Assembly: GCA_949710005.1 (NCBI GenBank)
Contig: OX453287.1
Span: 24,124,785 to 24,188,784, forward strand
Length of the DNA stretch: 64,000 nucleotides
DNA from: Ricordea florida
Lineage: Eukaryota > Cnidaria > Anthozoa > Corallimorpharia > Ricordeidae
Direction of reading: 5' to 3'
Position 1 is the stretch's first letter; every line of letters starts with the position of its first letter. A program made the translations under genes and the position numbers. Shown piece after piece: positions 43,301-47,886 of the stretch. Under the pieces are notes generated by a model that ran no database searches, was not told the DNA's origin, and saw only the letters and a list, made by a program, of their open reading frames with translations.

Positions 43301-43765
43301 ATGTTAAAGCCACACATATGCGCACTGAGGCGACAGTAGTAGAAGGGATAAAACCCTATTGCTATCCCCCAAAAAAGATGAAAAATTTAGCTCAAAAGCC
43401 AGCAGCCATGGACAGCTGTTTCGGCCTTATTAGGCGTCATCAGCATGGAACAGCTAGCAGATGAACTTTGGGTTTCCACATTATGAATGAATGATGAATT
43501 ATGATGGTTTCTTGAGGTCTCCTCGCCATACAGTTTATTAGGTTTTGCTTAGTACTTGTAAATGTGTCCCGATGGCGAAAAAATTATGATGACAATGATG
43601 ATGATACCACAGTTTACCACAGTTTGTTACCACAGTTTGTCAACCAGAGCTTACCTGACCTAAACGGGTTAAATTTTCATTTCAGGGGAAGTTGGAAAAA
43701 GAGGAGAACTGTTAGCAAAGACGGAAACTGGATCGTATGTTGTTGGCGGAGATACTAAACTGTAA
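16974..43765 (+). CDS. Adhesion G-protein-coupled receptor, 3' part (11 exons)
   Basis: Exons: 16974-17042 (least certain), 18953-19080 (TM1), 20374-20488 (TM2), 36044-36194 (TM3-4), 36554-36680 (TM4-loop), 39060-39117 and 39536-39624 (TM5), 40921-41041 (TM6), 42160-42201 (TM7), 42745-42889 and 43686-43765 (tail). All junctions are GT-AG and the phases join without a break (374 codons plus stop). Diagnostic pieces: VHKNLLLSLGLGNLVF, WMLSEGINLYIMLVKVF, TGWGTPAIIVG, CWLNGSSWIFKGP, LLPLLGVTWLLG, FIFLNSTQGIVFF. These are the family B2/adhesion 7TM signatures. The first exon contains HGCRVMYE, which could belong to the GPS region. The protein is a plasma-membrane receptor; the ligand is unknown. 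The 5' half (N-terminal domains) is not in the window. The TM2-TM3 intron is 15.6 kb because it holds a Polinton. Confidence 0.9.
17365..18243 (-). pseudogene. Penelope-like element reverse transcriptase fragment
   Basis: 292 codons open on the minus strand, continuing upstream to a stop near 18310. Motifs in order: LVSMDVTGLYTNVPQEE (motif A), HGIAMGTKMAVAFANIFMA (motif B), KRYIDDIFSLW (motif C, YIDD), then FTAEISNTEITFLDT and HFSSSHPSGVKKGF. This order is typical of Penelope-like elements, which normally add a GIY-YIG endonuclease at the C-terminus; none follows, so the copy is truncated at both ends. It lies antisense in a receptor-gene intron. Confidence 0.85.
19359..19397. repeat. (AAT)n microsatellite
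   Basis: Thirteen consecutive AAT/ATA triplets in the TM1-TM2 intron of the receptor gene. Confidence 0.95.
20041..20303. mobile_element. MITE with GCGAGAC-rich interior
   Basis: The ends AATTTAAGGAGTGGCGAATG and CATTCGCCACCCCTAATTT are inverted copies over ~20 bp. The interior is a degenerate array of 'GCGAGACT' phrases, which keeps both strands open but encodes nothing recognisable. It ends 70 bp before the TM2 exon. Confidence 0.6.
20831..20853. repeat. (CGT)n microsatellite
   Basis: Seven to eight CGT triplets between a GCCGCCATGTTGG stretch and a GC-rich patch. No gene start is supported here. Confidence 0.9.
21025..22266. repeat. Left Polinton terminus in three tandem 418-bp copies
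   Basis: GATATGACGTTTTTTGTGGG recurs at 21025, 21443 and 21861, exactly 418 bp apart. Each unit contains ~59 bp of host flank, the TTAGG target copy, the ~335-bp TIR with its CTATAAAT box and the leader ending ACCATAAACATG. Only the third unit runs on into a gene. The units are nearly identical, so the amplification is recent. Confidence 0.93.
22226..22266 (+). promoter_or_regulatory. TIR-borne promoter of the first left-end gene
   Basis: CTATAAATC at about 22226 precedes the ATG at 22267 by ~38 bp. The same box occurs in every left unit and, inverted, in the right TIR (GATTTATAG near 35320), so both ends point a TATA box inward. Confidence 0.5.
22267..22869 (+). CDS. Polinton protein with N-terminal SAP-like motif (unknown function)
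   Basis: 200 aa from the ATG at 22267, which sits at the junction with the TIR leader (ACCATAAACATG). Residues 3-30 (VKELRALATKYQIPGRSKM then VKAQLRRAL) form a SAP/Rho-N-like helix-turn-helix; the element's polymerase starts with a very similar motif (VKELRSLARSYGLSVGSKM). SAP motifs bind DNA in other proteins. The remainder (~35-200) is charged and helical and I do not recognise it. Shared N-termini suggest both proteins are brought to the same DNA ends (inference). An in-frame ATG at 22219 lies inside the TIR and is a less likely start. Confidence 0.7.
   Translation: MLSVKELRALATKYQIPGRSKMVKAQLRRALLAHPRARVVIERADMRANFNLSSRDVALVWLSGDATLRAQLCDGTFYAVDDQLRRDFQERGLPQKFAALRDEVLDAHFDDVILRTKYFYYTELRVAEARLIYRECQLAHNRWLENRGGEFLPLYETRQCFFELVIDALAMFERQVEDVEEFGAPKFGATMNWLSSLWLD
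22933..23484 (+). CDS. Basic Polinton protein, unknown
   Basis: 183 aa, ATG at 22933 in an A-rich context. Lys/Arg-rich throughout, with a helical C-terminus (HIRPTTLRKYDALWIKLK). No membrane segment, signal or catalytic motif. It lies 63 bp after the SAP-like gene and ends 2 bp from the end of the convergent membrane-protein gene. A nucleic-acid-binding or core role is possible by charge only. Confidence 0.6.
   Translation: MDVTVADSLKKENYSSIYLSQLKLLATSFLEDPPISPHPNPESIEGYLSASPRLCQRVVSGEFDHLTWNFPTNRRKEGYRPRPISKSKRLALQKLLMKEFGLDLLERKSIVNLVNRIEDNLSFVSDYRRLPKLIWLLKVIFELRKDPERAARCDISHIRPTTLRKYDALWIKLKSSLNMEIKA
23487..24083 (-). CDS. Polinton membrane protein with Gly-rich hydrophobic hairpin and coiled-coil tail
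   Basis: 198 aa, ATG at 24083. Residues ~55-105 are one long Gly/Ala/Val/Leu-rich hydrophobic stretch (SVILSASGLAASLTGLGIVV... PLGAIGGIFGIVSATM), long enough for two membrane passes. Residues ~110-195 are charged helix, with KALQDNQISATEFQLIL and a likely coiled coil. I recall this layout in Polintons of other cnidarians; the function is unproven, possibly internal membrane or entry. TATATAGG lies ~10 bp before the ATG, within the end of the next gene upstream. Confidence 0.7.
   Translation of the reverse strand: MESDCLYPKVPTAPNDEGHSFRLQKICDIQTALKNSIAHYEGVRKKYTRSRTILNGVALTTGSLSVILSASGLAASLTGLGIVVGVPLGAIGGIFGIVSATMVRVSKRIALKISKHERTVTIGETKLSTINDLVSKALQDNQISATEFQLILSEVEKYETLKREIKQKAVTKNENLDLTKLRTEIRSELVAEMREKLA
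24087..24767 (-). CDS. Candidate minor capsid (penton-like) protein of the Polinton
   Basis: 226 aa, ATG at 24767. No membrane segment; alternating hydrophobic residues suggest mostly beta structure. The block ILVSIPKGEYNLHCLQQAI followed by VQVILDSKLADLLEI matches my memory of the single jelly-roll minor capsid proteins of Polinton/adintovirus-like elements. It lies beside the capsid and ATPase genes and is divergent from the 472-aa gene over a 26-bp gap. The minor capsid call is inference; structure prediction would settle it. Confidence 0.5.
   Translation of the reverse strand: MSLSIEASEGVNELHPPVVGELSSVAARTVKIPEITLTVLKTMDIYFFALNSWDKLNLIREGNADFATIRKAKGNILVSIPKGEYNLHCLQQAIVYGHGKDVAAGTCELRITATGVYFFSKVQVILDSKLADLLEISEVPRVLIHVPVQWGPPSVSIYCDLVDPNKSYERGKPSYLLAKVEPLKLQGPSVWHLRPFYLPVDPTKRNLFRVWTVPTTRAEVLLELCI
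24768..24793. promoter_or_regulatory. 26-bp bidirectional promoter
   Basis: The whole gap between two divergent ATGs is 26 bp. It carries TATATATAC reading toward the + gene (ATG 4 bp later) and TTAAATAAAAT reading toward the - gene. Confidence 0.5.
24794..26212 (+). CDS. Large Polinton-associated protein with C-terminal membrane anchor, unknown
   Basis: 472 aa, ATG at 24794 four bases after TATATATAC. Residues ~100-200 include YWPQQLNFATWCATAGCG and LLRFHVYFTTRRILFELG, which I recall as a conserved block of a protein found in many cnidarian Polintons. Residues ~415-450 are a Pro/Lys-rich linker with a short repeat (RSKTKAPDPL). The last ~20 residues (LAAVTVVAAGTTWWLF) form one membrane segment. 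The frame is intact and overlaps the end of the convergent gene by 8 bp. Not capsid by sequence; a virion or membrane role is inference. Confidence 0.7.
   Translation: MDQSHEIDLWSVLKTAFPKKAVEFGKTLEKIKFPKQSNFPQALLLRSPDKYPVPAVPFAETGSEITPLLRELEIFVDPKISFQAGVRDFWKETTITHRSAMEAHRWLSSPTYEYWPQQLNFATWCATAGCGVSITDPTNKTFPPIVQGLLRFHVYFTTRRILFELGCPLPGDKAFQKTNNPLRKSAFESLCIEFGLPRAPDFRWKGGRNHGLGDVFVDYPVEGPKNEYVIRRYDTESNTWPDSLNLFSDEGGKKNKGNLLAFIRNDAHGGVQYSWFSPKKGEGLTEAGMGRLNRSIEALVYCVLGSQVKTRSTIVGASGSAVETRQMFRQLLEETIVVNDISTGIQNYQRALSDARAQLNLAVAPGLWLLPSRLVINSNSVLGYNNELQKATSDMTFGGNPRVNGRTHRRIRRTPVAPKTKAPTPLRSKTKAPDPLVPKITPKRKEPAPTAHERNLAAVTVVAAGTTWWLFR
26205..26900 (-). CDS. Polinton coiled-coil membrane protein (start unclear)
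   Basis: Open from codon GTG at 26900; the first ATG is at 26831 (208 aa). Residues ~70-125 (counted from 26900) are heptad-like and acidic/basic. Then come Ala/Gly-rich hydrophobic segments (GVLGVLVAAGTVIGVILGAL, GAIGAIVSFLF, WLLIVAVVVFLIERY), two to three membrane passes or amphipathic helices. Codons before 26831 still read as sensible protein, so the true start may have been lost, as for the divergent capsid gene that overlaps it. A membrane-active or scaffold role is possible; unproven. Confidence 0.6.
   Translation of the reverse strand: MEVESEFAFLNGIEIGVRDDGRTMIRDGLDENATWRTLKTSVGTLTKNFSKELKERLGPSTDEILERNNARTQELEQQNLQDKEIRDATDTSPEDRRAAEARITVREEEIQELERESEAVEERMSLRDRVRAIFKKYGVGVLGVLVAAGTVIGVILGALQRGLAGVAQGVGRGLKAIRKKIGELLPGAIGAIVSFLFRTAGEAVGFLAKNAWLLIVAVVVFLIERYKKKST
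26902..28029 (+). CDS. Polinton major capsid protein (double jelly-roll family), no ATG
   Basis: Conserved capsid coding begins at about 26902 and ends at 28029 (~375 aa). The frame is open back to 26719, but that part lies opposite the coiled-coil gene. Recognised blocks: ETIYVDIPRLPVDTVLVP near the start, then NNLGR-like DNLGRCLIRRRIVKMG, and IELLYQVIESP. I recall this as the major capsid family of cnidarian Polintons. Such proteins form the icosahedral shell. The first in-frame ATG (27081) falls inside the conserved region, so this copy cannot make the normal N-terminus from an ATG. The ATPase gene follows 18 bp later. Confidence 0.7.
   Translation, partial: SAIHKETIYVDIPRLPVDTVLVPDTLALVGEVSLGGSSKHANNRVVDNLGRCLIRRRIVKMGDKTLEDLERADLVGAFSDLWLPTEEQAKRIEQGIQTTAVNKIRSEAGDKGDVAGDVAIAEAFPKYRLPLDFELLRTHGVLHTASLPPIRLELTLAAAKDVIVSSDPTKIGSYTLKNIELLYQVIESPGYAQHIPSVVLYNHISHYKVISFAKATETILTDNIPRQLKSFVGVLFLFVNQFPAGGRHSEAFPNPGVTKVEFDLNGVPNTLYPSGMLPADIWETARAGAEWLVHPPAPLSVVTPTGFFHDKYGIFIDLRTARDHLVHGDGQAALGPGKNLQFRIYRQTGGGGTGNCHIFLLGDAAFDLGSQVAYH
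28037..28047 (+). promoter_or_regulatory. TATATAC box immediately before the ATPase ATG
   Basis: CCTATATACT ends directly at the ATG at 28048. The same arrangement (TATATA followed by ATG within 4-12 bp) is seen at 24083 (-), 24794 (+) and 28698 (+). Confidence 0.5.
28048..28695 (+). CDS. Polinton genome-packaging ATPase (FtsK/HerA-like)
   Basis: 215 aa, ATG at 28048. Walker A GPTASGKS at residues 16-23 and Walker B VLLILDD at 93-99, followed by LLTQQY with a conserved Gln. Length and motif spacing fit Polinton/adintovirus packaging ATPases, which pump DNA into the preformed capsid. It sits directly after the capsid gene, the usual pairing. The frame is intact. It is only distantly similar to the ATPase at 1543-2367, which carries an extra zinc finger. 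Confidence 0.85.
   Translation: MDCLTDLIPGHLLIVGPTASGKSRLVVEALRGPFSGKFHVVCLICPTYAHNKTYRGFALKDPGFVALAPSNSGGEIEKCLRLAVAVFEGRGQVLLILDDCAASEDVKRHRSALIELAFSGRHKNFSVWLLTQQYTSVAKAFRENVAATLTFYSPSELDGKTLWENYGVGHSKEERHQMLSALKEHPYARLCFRLRHPFDIVLEIPAPSKIVSADI
28698..29186 (+). pseudogene. Small Polinton protein gene, frameshifted
   Basis: Starts at the ATG at 28698, nine bases after TATATA. Frame 1 (to 28946) gives an acidic N-terminus (DDTVLDEILREEG). Near an A-run at ~28876 the sensible coding moves to another frame (VASLHLRYQVTLGKQVEHSL... to 29103) and then probably to a third, ending with a poly-Gln/Pro tail at 29186. The middle block resembles a small helical protein I recall from other cnidarian Polintons. 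At least one frameshift, probably two. Function unknown. Confidence 0.55.
29209..29424 (+). CDS. Small Polinton two-pass membrane protein
   Basis: 71 aa, ATG at 29209. Two hydrophobic segments (residues ~6-26, VVEAATLTGIAAGIGWVG, and ~47-60, WVAVLSGAVAARQYL) are joined by a short polar loop and end in a Lys-rich tail. TTGTATAGTC precedes the ATG by a few bases. Similar 70-aa proteins accompany this gene order in other cnidarian elements (memory). It stops 2 bp before the next ATG, so the two genes may be co-expressed. Confidence 0.6.
   Translation: MDNKVVNTVVEAATLTGIAAGIGWVGKKVLKTPMISDPSSSIENYAKWVAVLSGAVAARQYLVDKKIIPTE
29427..29858 (+). CDS. Small Polinton membrane/coiled-coil protein
   Basis: 143 aa, ATG at 29427. 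N-terminal hydrophobic segment (MVGGAILNATAFVGGSYL), then a charged coiled coil (AERKRHDKALEKFQADWAAF, to residue ~85), an aromatic patch (WSDYYCPSS) and a second hydrophobic segment at the C-terminus (LAYVGGGMLAIGYTASRWL). Likely anchored at both ends. No known catalytic motif. It lies between the 71-aa membrane protein and the integrase. Confidence 0.6.
   Translation: MVSIAVMVGGAILNATAFVGGSYLARAISGKGPNAMAAERKRHDKALEKFQADWAAFQKRRENLADWEVEQERLRNRADQDTAATNRALDLYAKTHPRPTAVDDHDAPQWSDYYCPSSSQRTGELAYVGGGMLAIGYTASRWL
29897..30922 (+). pseudogene. Polinton integrase (retroviral-type DDE), interrupted by an in-frame TAG
   Basis: One frame of 341 codons from the ATG at 29897, with TAATAG-like context giving a TAG at 30107-30109. 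Before it: GYWKGHAASKKLVDAAG and LWLKKQ-like helices. Immediately after it: ADLLFLP, which carries the first catalytic Asp. The second Asp is in LLQVDPGKEFMG and the Glu in IVERFNRTL, 34 residues later, as in retroviral-type integrases. The catalytic residues are intact but lie after the stop, so only a 70-aa product is expected without readthrough. Known role: joining the element ends to target DNA. Confidence 0.85.
30872..34864 (-). pseudogene. Protein-primed family B DNA polymerase with OTU-like and nuclease-like N-terminus, two frameshifts
   Basis: ATG at 34864; about 1,330 codons over three frames, with shifts near 32950 and 31820. Order: SAP-like motif (VKELRSLARSYGL); OTU-like domain (DNLCLFRCIAVHRG and later YEGHAFLIHD, giving the Cys/His pair); C2H2 finger (CGNCNARFTQSNNLHRHAERC is residue-matched in its Cys and His); a VSR-like nuclease region (FQFNGCLWHGC, VVRWQHE); ExoI YDFES, ExoII NSGKYDLN, ExoIII YNNLD; polymerase motif A YDANALYLS, motif B LGNSCYGKF, motif C MDTDRLYMG, and KAYYVD. 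All catalytic motifs survive. Its 3' end overlaps the end of the integrase gene by ~50 bp. TATATATA at ~34931 is a likely promoter. Confidence 0.88.
34928..34941 (-). promoter_or_regulatory. TATATATA box upstream of the polymerase gene
   Basis: CTATATATATAG lies ~67 bp before the polymerase ATG on the minus strand, between it and the acidic protein gene. Confidence 0.4.
34971..35222 (-). CDS. Small acidic Polinton protein, unknown
   Basis: 83 aa, ATG at 35222. Very Glu-rich (NEEEEEVFEPNWWEVAEL and GEEEFEEEF), with several Trp. It is the first gene read inward from the right TIR, whose inverted TATAAAT box at ~35320 lies ~100 bp upstream. No domain recognised. An acidic partner for a basic core protein is one guess. 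Confidence 0.5.
   Translation of the reverse strand: MTVGEWYGVDDEPWYAEETPYVLENEEEEEVFEPNWWEVAELHGEEEFEEEFSIDLMRQQLNEFAAEIDAALEAGVFETAPSA
35302..35635. repeat. Right Polinton TIR
   Basis: Inverted copy (~335 bp, few mismatches) of 21920-22253. Ends CTTATACTACT, followed by TTAGG. It is present once, unlike the triplicated left end. The 11 bp CATATCAAAGA just outside it mirror TCTTTGATATG at ~21020 outside the left end. Confidence 0.93.
36681..39059. other. Receptor-gene intron with repeats
   Basis: Apart from the family A element at 38440-38842, I see a two-copy phrase CCATATATGGATGTCTCGTTG at about 37635-37695, a run of 'GAGCAACTTTT' phrases at about 38008-38085, and no further exon. Confidence 0.5.
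38440..38842. mobile_element. Short inverted-repeat element, family A copy 2
   Basis: Begins CCCGGGGGGGTTACTCCC and ends GGAGTACCCTCCGGG (inverted). It has several 'ACCCTATTTAAGG' phrases and the box CCAGCGGCACAT, shared with 7075-7565. Non-coding. Confidence 0.6.
40321..40470. mobile_element. Fold-back element with ~60-bp arms
   Basis: AGACATAGTTTGATGTTACG and its near-inverse ending AAACTATGTCT bound a pair of arms that meet across a ~30-bp spacer. It is predicted to form a long hairpin in intron RNA. Confidence 0.6.
40580..40730. mobile_element. Fold-back element, second
   Basis: TTGTAGCTCAATTTTTTCC ... ATTTTCCTTTGTTT pairs with AAACAAAGGAAAAT ... AATTGAACTACAAC (arms ~55 bp, spacer ~30 bp). 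Non-coding; lies in the intron before the TM6 exon. Confidence 0.6.
41560..41985 (-). mobile_element. tRNA-derived SINE split by a MITE
   Basis: On the minus strand, TAGCTCAGCTGGTAGAGCA (A-box-type, from ~41972) and GGTTACAGGTTCGAATCTG (B-box-type, ~41580) are the two halves of one tRNA-like head. They are separated by ~320 bp with inverted ends ACGAGCACTTTTTCCTTGAC and GTCAAGGAAAATGGCTCGT. The simplest reading is a MITE inserted in a SINE. Confidence 0.5.
43406..43448 (-). ncRNA. Hammerhead ribozyme (type I), receptor-gene intron
   Basis: Read on the minus strand: stem I CCATG/CATGG; core CTGATGA; stem II with GCCTAATAAGGC; GAAA; short stem III CAGCTG; cleavage triplet GTC. All conserved core positions are present. 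Such minimal type I hammerheads are known from the terminal repeats of Penelope-like elements. It is antisense to the receptor gene. Confidence 0.75.
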
Positions 43766-44623
43766 CTGTTTATGTGTGGTTCTCCTTTATAACTAAAACA
43801 GCAGATAGCAATTTATTCACACAACTGACGTAATCAAAAGGACATAAAGCATCCTTAACAATGTCTCTAACCCTAACCAAGAAAGAAAATGAATAAATTA
43901 TATTAAACAGGGCATGACCCACGTAACCCCATAGAATAAATTTGATATTAAAGCTATTGTTTAGTACTGGATTCTGTGCCTGCTATAGCTAGTAATCGGC
44001 ATAAATTGCCGAAGCAAGAAGAATATGATTGAATGACAGTATCAACACTTCCCTAAGATCCTTCGTTTCGTCTTTTTCAACTGAAATTCTCAAAACCGTT
44101 TAAGTTACAAAGGTTCAAGTATTCAAATATTAAGGAATGACTTTTAAAAGAATCTTTCTTGAAATAACTCTTCACCTACAGCGTAAATTGTTACTTTGAT
44201 ATCAAACGATCATTTATCCGAGCAGTGGCATTTCTTAAAAGAGCTGCTACCAGAGCGAGGCTACCTGATTACCACTGATGCTATTACTATAGGTAATCAA
44301 ATGACTTCGAGTGCAATTTGGAATAAATGAGCAAAGTAAATTTTTAAAGACTGAAGAAATTGCTTGAGCCTGTAGGGCGAGTAAAACTTGTGGTCTTTGA
44401 AAAATTTGCACTCAAAACCATTTGACCACTTAATAATACACGTGCAAAAATTTAATTTCAAATTTCTGCTTTCAATTTCAACTTTCTGCACAGTTTGGGA
44501 TAATTAACAGGCTCTCAGTCAGGGCATTAACTGGCAGGTATATCATTAAGTACAGCGTGCCTTGATTTAATTGCCAACACACAAAAACTCTCAAACCAGA
44601 GAAGGGAACAATCTTTGCTTCAA
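43766..44623. other. Intergenic gap between convergent host genes
   Basis: The receptor stop (TAA at 43763-43765) and the EGF/TLDc stop (44624) face each other across ~860 bp. AATAAA near 43891 is a possible poly(A) signal for the receptor. No other gene seen. Confidence 0.6.
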
Positions 44624-46050
44624 TTAGAAAGTTACTTCGTAAAACACTTCATAATAAGTCACGAGAAAGTTGTAGTTTCCAGTAAGAAATGATATACTGC
44701 AGCTGGTGACACCAGTAGAGCAATCGGGCGGGGGCTGGTAAGTGTGGCCGAGATTCGTGTGAGAGCCGGTGTGGGTGTTGGCGTTGTTTTGGATGTAAAT
44801 CTCATGGCCGCCGCCAAACGTTGGTCCATAAAAGAAACAACTGTACATGGTGTACGTTTGTTGCTGGTTCAATTTGACAGGATTGTATCCTGTGTTGAGC
44901 ATTGAGAATATGAACGCTTTGTCGTCAGCAGAGTACGCACACGAACCTGAAAACGAACAATCCTGCGTCACTGGCTTGTGTACTGAAGTGCTCATTGCCA
45001 GAACTGATGTTAATGTTGAATCATTTTATAACGAACATCATGCTCTGACGTACCTCGAGAATGGATGAACGCTTTGCAAACAGAGGGGAATAAGCTCTGA
45101 GAACATGAAACAGAAACGAAATCTTAAATGCTAATATCTTGCCCGCCCGGGATTTAAAGCGAAATAAAACAGTACCAAATGGCCATGGAATAAACCTTAA
45201 ATTGAGCAAGCGTGAGGTCAACATGGCTGGATGTTGGCCTCTATTTTATAAAAACAATAGTAATAATAATGATGGATGATAATGATAATAATACTTTTTA
45301 ATTATTTATTTAGTTACGTTTCAAGTAGTGACCTCAACTACGTATCGGTCAACAAAAACGCGAAAAAGACTGTAAATATCCAGCCATCTTGACCTTACGC
45401 TTGGTCAATAACGCACATCTATGACTTTCTAAAAAATGAAATAACTGCTGTGTTGGAATACATGGCTTGATTTTAAGCCTTCCCAGAAGGCAAAAAGAAC
45501 TCTCATTTTTCTTACAAACCAATGACTGGCTCTGATCTATCCACCATCGTTGCCTTGGCAACTACTTACTGTGCCAAGCCAAACTGGTGTATCCTCCAAA
45601 TATGTAGCTGTCAACTTGGATGATTGTCACTGAGGGTCCCTTCCCATCGCATTTAGAGTGGAACGTCGTTGAGGCCCAGCCGTCAGTGTTGGCATGGTAA
45701 CATCTCACGAACCTACTACGTGCGGAATCAATCAGGACTGGGTCCAAAAATAACTCAAGCTTTTCCCTGTAACTGTTATTGTTTAAGCTGCTAAGAATGG
45801 AGGATTTAGCAAAACCATCTGTGCAAAAACGAATTAAGGTCTCCTATGAGTTTACTCACGCATACAGAATCAATACTGCCACGGTTATTTAATCAGAACT
45901 TTTCCTACGAAAACAACTTACGGTCGATGGTGCAGCTCTTTCCATTTCCGGTGTATCCCGGGTTACAGAAGCAGATATACGATCCCATACTATTGGTGCA
46001 GTTACCATTGACGTCACAAGGCTTTGGGTCCGAGATACATTCATCTATGT
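44624..46050 (-). CDS. Secreted EGF-TLDc domain protein, 3' exons
   Basis: Three minus-strand exons join in phase: 45922-46050 (calcium-binding [21 protein letters not shown], then [14 protein letters not shown]), 45570-45818 (TLDc start: [38 protein letters not shown]) and 44624-44946 (TLDc end: [42 protein letters not shown]). Splice sites are GT-AG. EGF plus TLDc in one extracellular protein is a combination I recall from corals and anemones. Its role is unknown; cysteine pairs imply an extracellular location. Upstream exons are cut off by the KDZ transposon; 61862-62017 is a probable earlier exon of the same gene. Confidence 0.85.
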
Positions 46051-46124
46051 CTACAACAAAAATGGGGGAAAAAACATCCGTTTGTAACATAGTTTTGCTA
46101 CAGTGGTTGTCTGGCAGAGCCATT

Positions 46125-46430
46125 GGCCGTTTTTATACTATGGGGACGTTTTATCCGTCTGGACGAACTTAGGCAAACACTTCGTAGTTCGTCTGGTTAT
46201 GCGTCCCTAGTATAAAGACGGGCAGAAGACGTATATAAGCGTCTAAACGAACCACCCCTCGAAATACGTCTTGAACGACGCATTACTAATGGTTGTTGGT
46301 CTGGACGCATTTATATATAATACATCGTGTGCCTGTCTTTATACCAGAGACGCATAACTAGACGAACTACGAATGTTGCCCAAGTTCATCCAGACGGATA
46401 ATGCGCCCCCTAGTCGAGTATGAAACGGCC
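46125..46430. mobile_element. MITE with ~105-bp TIRs
   Basis: GGCCGTTTTTATACTA at the left and its near-inverse ending AAACGGCC at the right, with the arms matching for ~105 bp (TTATCCGTCTGGA, TTCGTAGTTCGTCT). The spacer is ~90 bp. Non-coding; it lies in the intron upstream of the EGF exon. Confidence 0.65.
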
Positions 46431-46789
46431 ATTGCCCGAACGGGTAGCATCTATCGAGTGCATTATATCTTTTCTATCATTTGTCGTCTTTCCATCTCTC
46501 TCAGACGGATTATGACAATTTTGTGATAAAAGAAAAGTGTAAATAGTCACCACCAACCGCCGTCACCATATCACAAACGTTGCTTAGAAGTTTGCCATAT
46601 CAATAGCGCCCACGCGCCATAGAACCACGACCATGACGGGTTATTACCCGAAGCTTATTTACTCCTTGTAATTAAGCAACATCATTCCTCACAGGTGCAA
46701 AAGGAGCTTCACAGCCTTGCACAACCACCCCTGGAGAAAACAGGAGACGGTGTCGAAACGTCAGGTCGGCAGGAATGGTAACTTTTTAA

Positions 46790-47211
46790 GGCTGCGTTCA
46801 CACTGGAACGGATCCACTTAGCTTTGGATCCACAGTGTAAAATTTGCACGGAGAGGCCTTCTGATCTCACTGTAGCTGGTATCCAGTTAGGTTTTGTATC
46901 TGCCTATGGAGCAGATACAGGTTTGGATCTGTATCGGTTTCGAGTTGTACCGCCGGCACAGTGTGAACAAGTTAGTAAGGTTCCGTTTTCGTATCGAGAG
47001 GCTATTTTTAAAGTTTCGGACGTTCTGCGCATGGGAAAAATGAAGAACACATCTAACCGCTGTCTAGCGATTGTGGACCGGTGTAGCGTAAACACATGAA
47101 AATACGAAAACCTTCTCAGTGTCAACAGGTTTAAAACTTGCACGGATCGAAACTGTATCTGCACTGATCCACTCTGTACCGGTACAGCGGTCTACAGTGT
47201 GAACGCAGACT
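46790..47211. mobile_element. MITE, GGCTGCGTTCACACTG family
   Basis: The ends GGCTGCGTTCACACTG and CAGTGTGAACGCAGACT are inverted; TAA lies just outside both ends, which would fit a 3-bp TWA target duplication (PIF/Harbinger type). Non-coding. Confidence 0.55.
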
Positions 47212-47745
47212 AAGTTACACCCATTTGCGTCACCAACTATGTGACGTTTATTTCAGAAGAAGAGTAGCATGCGTATTTGTCATAGAAAGCAATCCGTTTC
47301 ATGAATCTAGCTATATTTTTCGTGATAAATTGACGATGCAAATTGAATAAGGAGGTTTATTTCCGTCAAAATCTGTTCAATGTTGTTTCCTGTGATCTCC
47401 GATTACTCCCACGAAAGAAAGTTTATCTCAGCATGATCGTTATGTCCAAAAGCAAACTTAGCTGACCTTATATTTCCGCAGACTTCGTTTTCATGGTGTT
47501 ATGCTCTCATCTTTTAAAGCTCACGTCACACAAAATGTATATGAGCAGTAAAGTTTGCAGGGAATCAATAATTTGTTTTCTTAGAAAGTGGAGGATTTTA
47601 TTTTCGGGCCGCTGTATGCACTCAGTAGAGTTGACAAATGCAAAACTTCTTAAAAACAAAATGCATCACAATCTCTCTGCTGCTACCGACGAAAACAAAA
47701 CAAAATTCGATTTCTTGTCAGGCTTAGCAAACCAACCTTTAGTGT
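47212..47745. other. Host DNA left of the KDZ element, no gene recognised
   Basis: AT-rich intron sequence of the EGF/TLDc gene up to the target duplication ACATGTC at 47746-47752. Confidence 0.5.
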
Positions 47746-47752
47746 ACATGTC

Positions 47753-47833
47753 CAACACGATATCTCCATAAGAATAATGAATAGCATAAATTGCAAAAGA
47801 GGCTTGTAATTATGGATATCATTAATTTAACGG
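47753..47833. repeat. Left TIR of the KDZ element
   Basis: Starts CAACACGATATCTCC and runs to TTAATTTAACG; it differs from the right TIR at only about five positions. The transposase ATG lies ~55 bp inside it, so the TIR probably also carries the promoter. Confidence 0.85.
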
Positions 47834-47886
47834 GCCAAGGCTGATATCTTCCCGTGGTGCTTTGTTGCATGAGACCAGAAAAGAAA

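Noticed and set aside
46741-46780. Another hammerhead ribozyme (GAAACGTCAGG)
   Set aside because: Only the GAAAC-GTC half is present; no CTGATGA core or stem II pairs with it.
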